Assembly (NCBI RefSeq): GCF_963855985.1
Contig: NC_087106.1
Coordinates: 7,919,001 to 7,983,000 of the forward strand
Reading direction: 5' to 3'
Source: Ostrinia nubilalis
Taxonomy: Eukaryota; Arthropoda; Insecta; Lepidoptera; Crambidae
DNA length: 64,000 bases
A program made the position numbers and the translations under genes. A model generated the notes under the pieces. That model was not told the DNA's origin. It did no database searches and saw nothing but the letters and a program-made list of their open reading frames with translations. This document shows, piece by piece, positions 30,764 to 42,665 of the stretch (positions are counted from its first letter, which is position 1; each line of letters starts with the position of its first letter).

Positions 30764-30832
30764 TATTGTATAAAGGAGACAGTTATATTAAACAATTTGT
30801 AACAAGATACCTACATAATATAAGTTTCATAA

Positions 30833-33148
30833 TTAAAGCCAGCTATGTTAATAAAAAGTTGAAAAAATAATAATTCTGTAACAAATTGGTGAATTATTGG
30901 AATAAATTAGATAAATTGTAAGATCCTAGATCAGTGTTCCGCAAAGTGTTGTAAATTAGAAAATAGCCGGGGCAAAATAAAAGGAAGTTTTATAACAATA
31001 ACAATAAAAATAAATGTTTATCAACTAAACACAAAAAATAATTTATTTAAAGGGATGGGTCGTTGGGCCGTTTGGCTGGTATCAGTTACTTAAATTTAAA
31101 ATTAACGCGCGATTTATTCACCACACACCGCTCGGCTCAACCCCCTTTACACCCGTTGGGTGCAGCAAGCGTCCGGCACAGCAAAACAGCCGGTGCCAAA
31201 CACCTCCTATGAAGTAGGGTAGCCCATGACCGTGGTGGACGGCCTCGGTAATGCACGTATCGGCCAGTCATGGTTGGGGAACGACTCCCAGGCCCCATCG
31301 TCACCTTTAACGGAGGCAAAATCCGGCGACAGCAGCTAATGCAGCAGGACAAAGCGCAGAGGCTCGCCACCGAGCACTGCCCAACCAAAATCTTCAGTAA
31401 GTGTGGGCCCAAGTGTAGCACGTGGCAGTGAGTCCGCAAAATTACGGTGTTTTCGGTTTTTATTCCGAAATTTTCTTTACTCTGATGAGAATCATGCGTG
31501 CCCTGCCCGTTTGCTTGGGAATGGCACAGTCAAGATACGATTCAGCATCAGGACACCACGCACACCAGACCAGAACTTCCAATCTCCAGCACGGCCAGCA
31601 GAGAAAAAGGGTCGGTCATCACCTGTGACTCAGACCTTCGTTCAAAAACTTCTCAACCTACCAAGTCACCATAAGAAGTAAACTTTATAATTTTTATTTT
31701 CAATAAATGCTATTTATGACAACTAGCCTCTTATTGCATAATTACAATAGAAAACCACAAAACACTGCTTCACTGATTTAAATTTAATTAATTAATTAAA
31801 CTTTAAAATAAAATAAAAAAATTGTCAAGACAAACTAGTAGGAAAACGCATTCTTTATTCATATGAAATAAGCTAATACTACATGGTATAAATAATATTA
31901 CGACAATAAATTACCTGCTAAAAACCCATAGTGATGCGGTTTTTGGCTTAAGAATTGCGTAGCATATTTAACTTTCATTGTCTTAAATTTATCAGATATT
32001 GTTCTCTGAATTTTACTAAGCATATTCCTTTATATGCTGGATCTTCTTGGTATAAATTAACAACAATTATGCTCCCATTTTGCTACTTTTGTAGAGCCAT
32101 TTATAGAGCATTTAAATTTTTGATAATTAAATTATTTCTTGCTTCACATAAGGTGGGATCACTTCCTTATCATCTACTTCACAGATGTCTCTTCGAAGTT
32201 CCTTATTTCCTCTCAAATACATAGATTTGGTGTCTTGTATCAACAAATTTAAAGCACTAACATTGGATGCGGCGAACACGCGCGGCCCGCAGCAGCTCAT
32301 CCCGCGGCGCGCGACGCGCCAGCAGCACGGCGATGGGCCGCGCAGTCCGCATCCCCGCCGCCACAGTCCGCGTGCCAACACGCTGCGCGCTCACCACGTC
32401 TCCCTCGTCGAGCTGCACACCCAGCTTTTTGACAACTCTGAGGATAATGTGTGTCGGGTTCTCGCTGCTGGTCTCCGGGTAGCCCGCTATCTCAATGTCG
32501 TTTCCCAACATTCCTGGTCTCTCGCTAATTTCAAGTTCTAAGTGCACTATCTTTTCCTCTAAATCAGACACCAGTACACCACGCAACTATGAGAATTACC
32601 CGCTGCGGTTTCAAGGCTCTCAATGCGGTTTTCTAAAGAGTCCAGACGCATGCCCTGTGTTTTGATGGCAGTTGTTACCTCTGATATAGTGGAACGAAAA
32701 CAAACTCATTTCTATGCGCATAGCGCGTATCTCCTCAAGGAATTGCTTGAAATCAGGCGCCGAACCCGCCGGGCTAGCATCCCCAGAATCACCCAGTTGA
32801 GAGATGTCACTGCTGGATTCAGCAACTTCAGGTGTTTATTTGACTCTGAGTGATATTGCAGCTCCTCTCTGGCGACAGAATAGACCGGATAGGGGTATCT
32901 TGATTTCCACTCTTTGGTTTTTTGTTTAAACATTCTGGGCACTTTCAGGAATCGCTACGTTTTTTATCCTGTCTATAAAATGAGTAAAATCGTGAAATAC
33001 TCATATTTCATACATTCGAGATCATAGGCAGCCTTGCACACAACAAGTCCCAATGTAAACAAATAAATAACACTTGTAGTCACTTAATTCCCCCCTATCG
33101 CATTCCAGTCGAACCTGACACCAAGAGTACCAGTCGATAGCATTTTAC
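30833..33148. repeat. Tandem unit copy 4 (3'-truncated)
   Basis: Starts at the cataaTTAAAGCC junction and follows copies 2 and 3, with a ~175-bp deletion between two cttta repeats near 32030. The unit ends after gcattttac at about 33148, where unrelated AT-rich sequence begins. No Helitron, hAT or palindromic MITE insertion is present here. Confidence 0.85.
32127..32940 (-). pseudogene. ORF1-like FP-domain remnant (unit 4)
   Basis: Same organisation as in unit 2: FP-like core (LELEISERPGMLGNDIEIAG, then LGVQLDEGDVVSAQRVG) and chimeric tail ending PYVKQEII, with small in-frame deletions (for example RDQEMF reduced to RPGML). The coiled-coil part is frameshifted. Confidence 0.65.
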
Positions 33149-33389
33149 AGAGAAAGGTTATAATAATAATAAAGGTTATATAATTATTATTATTTTTCCT
33201 AAACAAGAGATATTCTTTATTTTTCTTAAGATTATTATTTATACACATTCATAAGATAGACAAGGCTTTAATGGGGAACTTTTATTCAAGTCAACATAAT
33301 AATGCTACCAAGAAGGTTAATATAAATAGAAAAAAAAGTTTAAATCAATATCCTGATTTATTCAGTGTTTATTCTTACACGAATTCCAT

Positions 33390-34680
33390 CTAACACTTGT
33401 GCAGGTGGTGATAATTGTCTAAGTGACGAGCATAGGCTAAATACCATGCGATACTCATCACATGTGAGCAACACCCTACTGTCCTCAAACCCACAATGCA
33501 GTTGCAACAATATCCTATGATGGCACGCCTACCCTCTTGAGTCCTGTCAAGTGCTATAAACACAAAATATATTTTTCTTGAAATTATGCCTAGATTTTAT
33601 TTTGCCTCTAATTAAAATTGGAGCTTCTCCATCTAGAGGAGACAGATCAACTGCATCCTCCCGGCGTACATGAGTTTCAGACACCCCGTGAAACCTTAGA
33701 TGCTCACCAGTATAAGACCTCGCTTGACAAATTTGGTAAGTGCCACATGCGAACAAAACTAATTCTTTCATAGACAATTGTGGGAAAGATATTTGTGCTG
33801 TTACAATTTCATTAAAAAATGTATTTCGTCTCTGTAAATTCTGTGTAGCCACAATAGTGGCTAATATGTTACTGAGAAATAGTCGTTCATTTATAATACC
33901 GACTTCAGCATGGACCGAGTTTGTGATGTATTTAACAGAGCTGCTGCTATTTTGAAATTTTTCATTAAATGAGATGCAGCTCTGTCAAAATACTCCTGTC
34001 TAAATATTTTATAGTCCCTTTTCACTCTACCATTTACAGCTTCCACAACCCATCTATTAATTGTAACACATCGGCTCTTATTGCCTTCCAGGGTTGTGAG
34101 TTGTTTTTGACAGAGATTCTGGCACATGAGCATCAAAACCAAATCTTGAATTTTATCGATGCAGTCTCGAAATCCTCGGTCCAAAATAAAAATGTCTCCT
34201 ACTCTGAAAAACTCCCTGACAGCAGTTTCCTTTACCCACGAAGACATTATTGTGGCATCGTTAGTGGTTGCTGGGAATGGTCCTAAATTATCTAATATGA
34301 ATCCATCGCAACAAACAATCATGAAAGGTTTCACAAGGTTTTTATATTTATGGATTGAATACGTAGATTTTTGGAATAAATAGTTTGTACTTTTTTGTGT
34401 GTATATGTATGTGCCATCACATATGACTATGGCATGTCGCTCTTCTACTGGAGACTCAGGATTGCCAAACAAACCATTGGCTATAATAGAATTTTTTGCA
34501 GCTACGTCTTCCCTAGAAATGTGCTGATTTCCTAGATGTCTAGGCACAAAGTTCATTAATAAATGTTCTCTGGCTATGTCCATTAACGTTTCCGGTGTTC
34601 TTCTGGGCACTTGGAACAAAGCTGATAACCTATCTCCATAACCTGTCTCCTGAGTCCCCAATTCTTAATATACGGAGTAA
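33390..34680 (-). pseudogene. DDE_Tnp_4-type transposase (PIF/Harbinger-related), nearly complete
   Basis: A 256-codon frame at 33891-34661 has SALFQVPRRTPETLMDIARE, then the first catalytic Asp in CDGTYIYTQ, DNLGPFPATTNDATIM, the second Asp in DRGFRD and the Glu in RWVVEAVNGRVK. After one frameshift near 33930 it continues as QLSMKELVLFACGTYQI and YTGEHLRFHG. It ends, out of frame, with a Cys/His tail (YCCNCIVG, RTVGCCSHVM) reminiscent of a SWIM finger. All three acidic residues survive. The extreme N-terminus is replaced at about 34690 by Gypsy gag sequence. Confidence 0.75.
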
Positions 34681-34689
34681 TGCTAGCCT

Positions 34690-34837
34690 TTATGCCAGCC
34701 GTCTCAAACTGCGCCTCCACCTGGGTAAACCAAAGGTCGGGATCGTCGCACCAAAATGGCGGCAAGCGTACAGCCACGCGGTTGACGGCCGCTCCTCCAT
34801 CTTCTATAGCGTCCGTGTAAACTTCTTTCTCCGCCAT
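34690..34837 (-). pseudogene. Start of a Gypsy-type gag, truncated
   Basis: From the ATG at 34837 the minus strand reads MAEKEVYTDAIEDG, then VAVRLPPFWCDDPDLWFTQV and EAQFETAGIKAS. This is a typical insect Gypsy Gag N-terminus. It breaks off where the DDE_Tnp_4 element begins. Confidence 0.75.
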
Positions 34838-34848
34838 TAATACGTTTT

Positions 34849-34868
34849 GTTCTAGTCCGGGTCACCAA
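34849..34868 (-). promoter_or_regulatory. Primer-binding site of the Gypsy-type element
   Basis: Just downstream of the LTR end (..CCCTACA) the minus strand reads TTGGTGACCCGGACTAGAAC. TGG near the LTR edge is expected for pairing with a tRNA CCA end. Confidence 0.6.
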
Positions 34869-35114
34869 TGTAGGGTATGTAGTTAGCCTAACGAATTTAT
34901 TATGTAGTGAAAAGAAAACTCCCGTTAGAATTTAACACAGGTAGGTATATTCTCGGCTACACACAACATACAATCGCTATAACATCACAATACGAAGGTG
35001 CCGGCGGAGTAAGTATACGATGTTGAGATCGCGAAGTGACACATAAGAAAATCGGCAGCGCGAGCGGCGTGCGTCCGGCGCACAGTGATTCGAGTAGAAC
35101 AAGCTAGCTGGACA
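34869..35114 (-). repeat. LTR of a Gypsy-type element (TGTCCAGCTAG...CCCTACA)
   Basis: 246 bp in minus orientation, TGT to ACA, with an AATAAA-type signal (cataataaattcg) near its end. It is followed by primer-binding site and gag start, so it is a 5' LTR. A second copy of its first ~40 bases lies at 36400 in the opposite orientation. Confidence 0.75.
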
Positions 35115-35484
35115 ATATTATTTTTTTACTTTAATGGGGTTAATACACGCATTACTTACTTTTTTGTGCAATTTAAGATTAATTAGGCTTGTAATATAAT
35201 TAAATTATTATAGGTAGGTTTGAAAAAAAAATTTTTTTTTGTAATAAAATATTTATTTCCTAAAATCAAGAGAAACAGACTAAAAAGGAAAGAAGAAACT
35301 AACTTTACAGTATAATAATAATTGATCTTATGATGTATTAGGTGTTAAAGTATGAAATTCCCGTTTTTTATGGAGAATTTAATGAAAATCAATTTTTCGA
35401 TATAAACATTTTTGCGATTTATATGGAACAAAGAATCTCAGTTTTTTTTAATTTAGTGGGTAGACTGGGACAACATTAATGACT
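35115..35484. other. AT-rich stretch, no gene recognised
   Basis: No motif, repeat or reading frame that I can support; it separates the Gypsy LTR from the next transposase fragment. Confidence 0.5.
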
Positions 35485-35757
35485 TGCCAAGTTGCTGTGG
35501 CCAGCAGACATTTGCGCTGCAGCTTCAGCAGCCAATATCAGTTCTCAAGTACTTCTTGAGGAAATGAGGTCTAAAAGTCTTCTTCTTTTCGTCTTTTTGC
35601 TGGACTCGTCGAACTCCTTGAGTGGTCGTCCAGGTGTAGAATCTTTCGACGTGGAAGACTGAACTTTATGAACAGAAACATGTAACACTATGGCTCCGGG
35701 AATCCACTCAGTTTTGTTTTTCATGAAGCGTTCCCTGTTTTGCCGTATTTCGTCCAT
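35485..35757 (-). pseudogene. N-terminal part of the same transposase family as 24770-25011
   Basis: The minus strand reads GRPLKEFDESSKKTKRRRLL followed by ELILAAEAAAQMSAG. A GRPxKxFxxSSxxTKRRR box followed by a helical segment is, as I recall, the N-terminal region of the family whose C-terminus carries HFLHSHLDFFP and FHQD. No catalytic region follows. Confidence 0.5.
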
Positions 35758-36399
35758 TGAAATGAAATTGAAATGCGACTGATGCTATTCTTCAACTCTC
35801 TCAGTCGAATTTTCGTGATCCCAATACATCACATTTTGAGAATATAAATTAAAAATCATGCTATTCTGGTCACTTTTTCAATGTTTTAATCATTAATCAA
35901 AAAACTTGATTTTTTATTAATCTGAAAAAATAAAATTGTTGTGCAAAAGTGTGCAAACTGAAACTGGTATATTTGAATACTAGAGGGTTACAGCTACAAT
36001 ATATATAAATTCCAGACTGGGGTCAAGTGGGGGCATACAACTTCTAGTCTTCCAAACATAAAATTTTGAGAAAAATATAAAGGTCAACATTTCGCCATAC
36101 TTTTTAAAACTATGTGCATTATTATGCACCTTATTGTACAGAAAATAAAAAGTACTTACCCTTATCTTCAAAATCCATCACACAAATATTTGGTCACCAT
36201 AGTAAAAAATAATGTCAGGTGTTGTCGAAAGTCGAGCAAAATTAGGAATTAAAAATTACACTATCCTCATATCCTCACTTACCCTGTTAATTACTCACGA
36301 CTAGGTAATTAACAAAGTAAAAAATTGTGGAATCCTTAATGTCTGAGATGTTGTTTATCGTTTTTTATAAACGATAATCAGAAATTCAACAATGACTTT

Positions 36400-36474
36400 T
36401 GTCCAGCTAGCTTGTTCTACACGAATCACAGTGCGGCGCGGAGATGTTTGGGCGTCTGTCGCGGCGTCTCGCAG
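36400..36474 (+). repeat. Gypsy LTR 5' end, plus orientation, cut by a hAT
   Basis: TGTCCAGCTAGCTTGTTCTAC followed by (a/t)cgaatcac matches the start of the LTR at 34869-35114 read on the minus strand. It is interrupted at 36474 by the hAT element; GC-rich sequence continuing at 40346 may be the rest of this diverged LTR. Confidence 0.65.
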
Positions 36475-36730
36475 CAGTGTTGCCAACGAAGTATCAAGCT
36501 CCCCACCAGAATTGACCTCTAAAATCACCAGAAATCCACTATCCACTAATAAAAATCGCACCATCGTAAAAATCGCTAAATTTTCCACTATTTTTTTGTC
36601 TGGCAGATTTGTGGTCATTTTGAAAGAAAACAATATTTTTAAGATATATTTATTAAGAAATAACATTAAAATTACACATTATGTAACAGAATACAAAATT
36701 ATAGCAATTTTTTAAAAGATATCCTTGAAA

Positions 36731-39700
36731 TTAAAGTATGAAGTCATCTTCAGATGATTCGTTTCCGGCCGCATCATCATCGTTAAGCTCCGATTGATAC
36801 GACTCTTTGGTACCAATTAATTTTACCACACTGTTTGGGATTTCATAGTCGTTGCAGCATTTTCCTACCAACTTCATACTGCAGCGTACTCGTAATATAG
36901 CACTTAAAAGATTAAATCCCATCCTGTTTCTCTGCTTGTTTTGTATTATATTCATACTGCTAAACAGTCTTTCCACATCGGCGTTAGAATGCGGCAATAT
37001 TAAAAGGGTGATCGCAAAAGTCGCCAATTCATGAAATCTTGAAACCCCTTGTGCATCCTTGAAATGCAGGACTTCATACCAAAATCTTTTTGTATTTTTG
37101 GTTTCCTGCCATTTCAACAAATGAATATGACGCCATTGATCGTCCACTTTCGCAATGAATTCAGAACTTTTGTGTAATTAAGCCATAATGTCGATCAGAT
37201 CTTCTTTGTTATGACTAAGTGCTTTTTCGACACTTATCCGCGAAATTTTTCTCATTAATTCCACATTTTCCGGAAGCCTATTTTTTATTTCTTCAATTAA
37301 ACTCACTATAAATTGCATGCACCGAGTCCGCATTATTTCTTCTTCTTCTGTTGGTAATCCCTTTTCTCGCATTCCGAGCATATGTTTTTCAAATCGGTAT
37401 CCCAGATAGCATTTTGGATCCAAAAAGTCGCGGATATTTTGGGCAAAAATATTAATTTTGTGTGTAGGCAACGTAACTTTGCTGACAAGCATATCTAATC
37501 AGGTGTGGTCTGTATCTTTTGACTCGAACATTTTATTAACTCTGTTTATTTCAATCAATATTGGATATAAGAAGGAAATATACGCATAATTCAAGTCGTT
37601 CGCGTACATAGAGTGCAATAACTCTGCCGTATGACATCTTTCATGCAACTTAGCTATAGAAAAATGAGTTTTCAACTCTAGCCATTGCGTGTATATTCTC
37701 GACACAGCAGACTCTATTGACAGCCATCTTGTTTGGCACGCTTGAACAATTTTATGCGGTTTTTGTCCTTCATTGATGGTTTTATATAACTCTTTATAGG
37801 CAGTTTGTCTGGAAGATGAACGAGCAAACCAGTCATACGTCTCTCTAATCAAAAAATTCAAAAACTCCAAATTCCTTGGTAAAAATTGCTTGGCAGCAGC
37901 TGAAACAGCCAGTTGCAAAGAGTGACATAAGCAACGTACCAAAACTAAGTGTGGTACTTCTTCTTTCAATTTAGTAAATACCCCATTATTTATGCCAACC
38001 ATCACAGAAGCATTGTCTGTACCAATTCCCATTAAATTTTCAAGTTGTAGATCAAATCGTTTTAGTGTCTTTTTGATAGCAGAGATAATACCTTCAGCAT
38101 TGCACTCAGTCAGTTCAGCAAGGTCTAAATAAGTAGATACTATTTTTTGGTATCTAAAACTATAATAAATTATAATGACACCAAGGTATTTCTGTATTGC
38201 AATATCTGTAGATTCATCGACCAATATACTGTAGGGTTGATCTTTAATAATCTTCTTTTAGAATTTGGGTAAAATGCAACGCCAATACATTTTTAATAAC
38301 AGAAGTGCACTTGGTTCGGTGTAGTTGCACTCTATCAATATCTTTTTCATGACTGTGAATAATGCGAGTCTGGCTTCTTCCTTTTTCTTTTTTCCTACAG
38401 GCTCTGGTTTGAACGGTAGCTTAGGTTGCGTAACGATAACCTGTAAAAATACGAATGAAAATATACAAAACCTCCTCTATAGTTTATGTTACAGAGCGTG
38501 CTAAATCATGACACACTATATGCTCAAAAATACCTATCCTTCTGGGGCAGTTAATTAAAATAAAAATATTTCCGTGACTACCAAGCGAAGCAATTACACT
38601 GCGTTACAAATTAAAAAAAAAAATAAGTACCCGCTTTGAAATGTAGTGTTTTCTTATTAATTCCTATCGTTTAGTAAGAATACATGGATATTTTCTTCCT
38701 ATCACGTCTCATTTTTTTCCGTGAGGATGTGCTAAATTATGCTAAAAACTGAAAGAATCGAACATAATTTAAAGAAATCTAATAAAATATACCAGATTTT
38801 TATACATCAATCAAGTTTATTTTTTATCATTTAGGTATAAAAAATATAAGAAAAATCAATTCATACAATTTAAACCCAAAATACCTTTAAATTTTAACAT
38901 TGTCTTTTGTGTTTTGAAAGATTTTCTCGTTTTAGACGCCAACAGTTATCGCCTAGCATAGTTGTGTCCCAACGGCCTTGAAATCGTTCTTTAAGCTTCT
39001 TTACATCTTGGTGGAACCTCTCATCACTGACAGCACCAAGATTAGATGGAAAGAAAGATAAGTGGGAATGAAGAAAGTGAATATTTAACTACATTCTACA
39101 ACCCAACTTTTCGTATGCTTTTAACATGTTGTTAACTAGCTGTTATGAATTTTCGGCTCTACGGTTCCCTAAAAACCCTTTTACAACTGCTTTCAGTGAT
39201 AACCAGGTATCGAGTTCCTTGTCAGTAAGCTTTTTGGCAAAATTTAGGTATTTCATCAATGTGCGTATTTGTGGTCCCATGAATATCCCTTCTTTGAGTT
39301 TTGCGTCACTTAACTTTGAAAAAACCGTCTTCAAATATATAAATCCATCTCCCTCTTTATTCTTAGCCTTAAAATTTTTTTCATCAGACTAAGTTTTGTG
39401 TTGAGTGGTGTTTACCACAAACAAAATTTATTTGGTGCATTTTTGCAGTTGCGACGGCCACTTAGTTCAGTAGTCATGTTGGATTTTCAAATAAATATGC
39501 TCAGAGATATCGAGGATATTGAATAGAAACGATTTTATATGAAATAAAACAATAAAGAAGTATAATAACATCGAAAACCTCAACTGTTCTTAAACGCCTA
39601 AAGTGAGGGTAGTTAAAATAATGATTGACTTGTACCTCGAGAACTAGACGTGATGGATACCACATATGTTTGGAACTTTTTATCTATGGCTAATTACCTA

Positions 39701-39963
39701 TTCATTCCAGCTATCAGTTTCACGGGTACCAAAATCGTGTAACGCAGTGTTATCAAACATCCGGTTACCTTTGTATTTTGTTGATGCTTCTTTGACATCC
39801 CATGCGTTTTTAAATCTCCATAGTGATTCCGTAAAATCGTTCCACAAAACTTGCATTTTGGTACTTGACCAGCAGTACTTTCAATTACTTGAAGCCAATC
39901 TTTTAAATGTGGATCCTGAAGCCAAGAATCCCGAAACTTTTGCGTATACTGTGGTTTTGGCAT
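36731..39963 (-). pseudogene. hAT transposase (BED finger, catalytic core, hATC), frameshifted
   Basis: Exon 1 (about 39770-39963) starts MPKPQYTQKFRDSWLQ and has a BED-like finger (CKFCG...HGMSKKH), ending at AAG|GTAACC. Exon 2 starts after TTTTTACAG at 38440 and carries LHRTKCTSVIKNVLALHF. An open 241-codon stretch (37499-38224) then has VDESTDIA, GIGTDNASVMVGI and CLCHSLQLAVSAA. Two further open stretches follow, the last with hATC (LPHSNADVERLFSSM, NKQRNRMG). At least three frameshifts, so not functional. The order matches hAT transposases of the ZMYM/SCAND3-like branch. Confidence 0.85.
38920..39330 (-). pseudogene. Unassigned transposase family fragment inside the hAT intron
   Basis: The minus strand reads DKELDTWLSLKAVVKGFLGN and RRAENS. 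After a stop come NIHFLHSHLSFFPSNLGAVS and RFHQDVKKLKERFQGRWDT, MLGDNCW. It is the C-terminal block of the family also seen at 24770-25011. It lies wholly within the intron of the hAT transposase, so it is a nested insertion; its own ends are not resolved. Confidence 0.65.
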
Positions 39964-40492
39964 AGTTCTCAATGACGAAACATGAAACAAAACCGTCAAA
40001 ACCACCAACCTTAGATTAATAACTAAGCCACCAACACAATGAGCGCGAACGAAAATTGCGACTTTAGGAAAGGGAACTCAGGGAATCCCCGATAATAATT
40101 TATTGTCATTTTTCTTAGGTCTCTTTACTCGCTAGCTCGAACAGTGTTGCCTGCACGATAAAATTAAACTCCAAAAACGATACGAGTGGACCATATAATC
40201 GTTGTTCCAATGTTTAAGAAAAAAAAGCCTTAATTCTTAAATTCCACTAGATAAATCCACTAGCCACTAAAACCCATATTTGTCCGCTAGTAGGTAAGTC
40301 AAAACCACCAGATTTAGTGGAAAATCCACTGAGTTGGCAACACTGCTCGCAGCTTGTGTCGCAGCGCTCTCGGGCTCCGCCCGAGCCATGACGTTTGCGG
40401 CGCGAGGGGGAGTGCGCGGCGCGGGCGCACAGGGCCGGCGCCAGGAAAGCAGGGCCGAACTGCAGCTGAGGTGCATAGTGGTAGACACCACA

Positions 40493-41731
40493 CAGTTAAT
40501 GCAAGACCGCCTCTTCGTATATTGTTAAATCTTGATTCATGCAATATACGATTATGTTGATCTTATTGAAACCAATCCAGTAATTCAGCAAGTGCTAATG
40601 GGAATGGTCCTAAAACATCAAAATTGTCTTAATTTGTTTAGACTAATTAAATTAGTACTTGCAAATCTCGTCAAATGCTCTTAAGGAGCCTATACATGTC
40701 TCATTCTTTTTTTGCCCTACCAGTAGTATTTTTTTTACCCCTACGTCTAATATGTATCCATCGCAACAAATAATCATGAAAGGTTTCTATATTAATGGAT
40801 GGAATACGTAGATTTTTGGAATAAATAGTTTGCACTTTTTTTGTGTGTATATGTATGTGCCATCACATATGACTATGGCATGTCGCTCTTCTACTGGAGA
40901 CTCAGGATTGCCAAACAAACCATTGGCTATAATAGAATTTTTTGCAGCTACATCTTCCCTAGAAATGTGCTGAATTCCTAGATGTCTAGGCACAAAGTTC
41001 ATTAACAAATGTTCTCTGGCTATGTCCATTAACGTTTCCGGTGTTCTTCTGGGCACTTGGAACAAAGCTGATAACCTGCCTCCTGAGTCCCCAATTCTTA
41101 ATATACAGAGTAATGCAGTTAATGCAAGACCGCCTCTTCATATATTGTTTAATCTTGATTCATGTAATATACGATTATGTTGATCTTATTGAAACCAATC
41201 CAGAAATTCAGCAAATGCTAAGGGGAAAGGGAATGGTCCTAAAACATCTAATATGTATCCATCGCAACAAACAATCATGAAAGGTTTCACAAGGTTTCTA
41301 TATTTATGGATTGAATACGTAGATTTTTGGAATAAATAGTTTGTACTTTTTTGTGTGTATATGTATGTGCCATCACATATGACTATGGCATGTCGCTCTT
41401 CTACTGGAGACTCGGGATTGCCAAACAAACCATTGGCTATAATATAATTTTTTGCAGCTACGTCTTCCCTAGAAATGTGCTGAATTCCTAGATGTCTAGG
41501 CACAAAGTTCATTAACAAATGTTCTCTGGCTATGTCCATTAACGTTTCCGGTGTTCTTCTGGGCACTTGGAACAAAGCTGATAAACTGTCTCCTGAGTCC
41601 CCAATTCTTAATATACAGAGTAATGCAGTTAGTGCAAGACCGCCTCTTCGTATATTGTTTAATCTTGATTCATGTAATATACGATTATGTTGATCTTATT
41701 GAAACCAATCCAGTAATTCAGCAAGTGGTCT
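40493..41731 (-). repeat. Tandem copies of the 5' half of the DDE_Tnp_4-type transposase
   Basis: The segment around ttaatgcaagaccgcctctt recurs at about 40496, 41120 and 41627. The middle unit is 508 bp; the first is about 620 bp because it has ~130 bp of extra sequence. Each full unit encodes, minus strand, ESRLNNIRRGGLALTALL, FQVPRRTPETLMDIAREHL, ISREDVAAKN and CDGTYIYTQ, and at DVLGPFP jumps back to the start of the next unit. Sequence is close to that of 33390-34680. The third copy stops where the Gypsy LTR begins. Confidence 0.8.
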
Positions 41732-42647
41732 TGTAGTCTCTAGTATTTATTAGAGATGAAACGGATATCCGGTAACTATCCGGTAGGCCGGATATCCGGC
41801 CTAAATTTACTATCCGGCCGGATACCGGATAGTAACTCACTATCCGGCCGGATACCGGATATTAAAAAGCTACGACAATTTCCTATTAATAAAATGAAAT
41901 ACATTAATCTTTGAGGTAAATATCAATAAAATGGCTTACAATAATGACGGCTTTTATTTAAAGTCCAAAAAGTTACAAAAAGCCGTATTTAAGGCCTTTC
42001 AAAACTAATTTCTTTTTCTGGGCTATTCACTCTAATGACGAATACATATTATAGTAAATATCTGTTAATGTCGAAATATTGCCAAATAAATGCGATTTTT
42101 TTTTTTCACTGATGGTCTGATGACATGATGCAACTAATTAAATTTTCGCTATTCAATCACACACTCACGATTGCAACCGAAATTGAATTGATCTGCCCCC
42201 TAGATAAGTGGCAAAATCGCCCGAATTGATCTGCCCCCTAGACAAGTGGCAAAATCTGACATTCTATTCGGACGGATTCGATTTTCGAAAAGTGTGACTG
42301 TGACTGACTGTGTGTGTAGTCTAGTCTACTAATAGACCCATTGATCGCGTTGGAAGCACCTGCGCGGCGCTATACTCGTCACAACATTCAACGAGACAAT
42401 GGTCCAACTATCCGGCCGCCGGATATCCGGCTATCCGGCCTAGCAGCTGGCCGGATATCCGGTATCCGGCCAAACAACTATCCGTTTCATCTCTAGTATT
42501 TATGTCTTCAAAATCGAAGTGAAGGTGGAATCGTTATTGAATATCAATAGCGTTGTTGTGGGTGGCAACACTGGGTTGCACATGTATCAATCGTACCAAC
42601 CGTAAAATAAACAGTTGACTACCAAACTCATGTCTTTAATTACAACA
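41732..42647 (+). repeat. 5' LTR of the 1308-aa Gypsy-type element, split by a MITE
   Basis: The right edge is clear: ...ttaattacaaca, directly before TGGTGACAGCGG. The left edge is inferred at TGTAGTCTCTAG (41732), a TG start next to the end of the transposase repeat. Removing the hAT MITE and one duplication leaves an LTR of about 165 bp. A similar TGTAGTC(A)TTAGTA at about 46671 may be the start of a lost 3' LTR. Confidence 0.55.
41751..42495. mobile_element. hAT-type MITE with CCGGATATCCGG sub-repeats (copy 2), TSD GTATTTAT
   Basis: TAGAGATGAAACGG at the left and CCGTTTCATCTCTA at the right, flanked by an exact 8-bp repeat GTATTTAT (41743-41750, 42496-42503). It shares its whole length with 13751-14461 but has a ~35-bp internal duplication around ctgccccctagataagtgg. 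It is inserted in the LTR of the Gypsy element, so it is younger than that element. Confidence 0.92.
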
Positions 42648-42665
42648 TGGTGACAGCGGTGTTAA
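42648..42665 (+). promoter_or_regulatory. Primer-binding site of the Gypsy element
   Basis: TGGTGACAGCGGTGTT follows the LTR end ACA immediately; TGG pairs with a tRNA CCA end. The tRNA identity was not determined. Confidence 0.6.

Larger units (their letters stand above)
26146..30832. repeat. Tandem unit copy 3
   Basis: It begins at the TAA after the nested insertion and runs to the junction with copy 4 (about 30832). It carries a hAT insertion at 27991-28932 accompanied by loss of about 0.7 kb of unit sequence, and a 1188-bp Helitron at 29285-30472. It lacks the palindromic MITE of copy 2. Confidence 0.85.
36475..40345 (-). mobile_element. hAT element, CAGTGTTGCCAAC ends, near full length
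   Basis: Left end CAGTGTTGCCAACGAAG and right end GAGTTGGCAACACTG. The flanks share CTCGCAG (36468-36474 and 40346-40352), i.e. a duplication of 7 of the expected 8 bases. It holds a two-exon transposase gene on the minus strand with a fragment of another transposon in its intron. Same family ends as 27991-28932. Confidence 0.88.
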
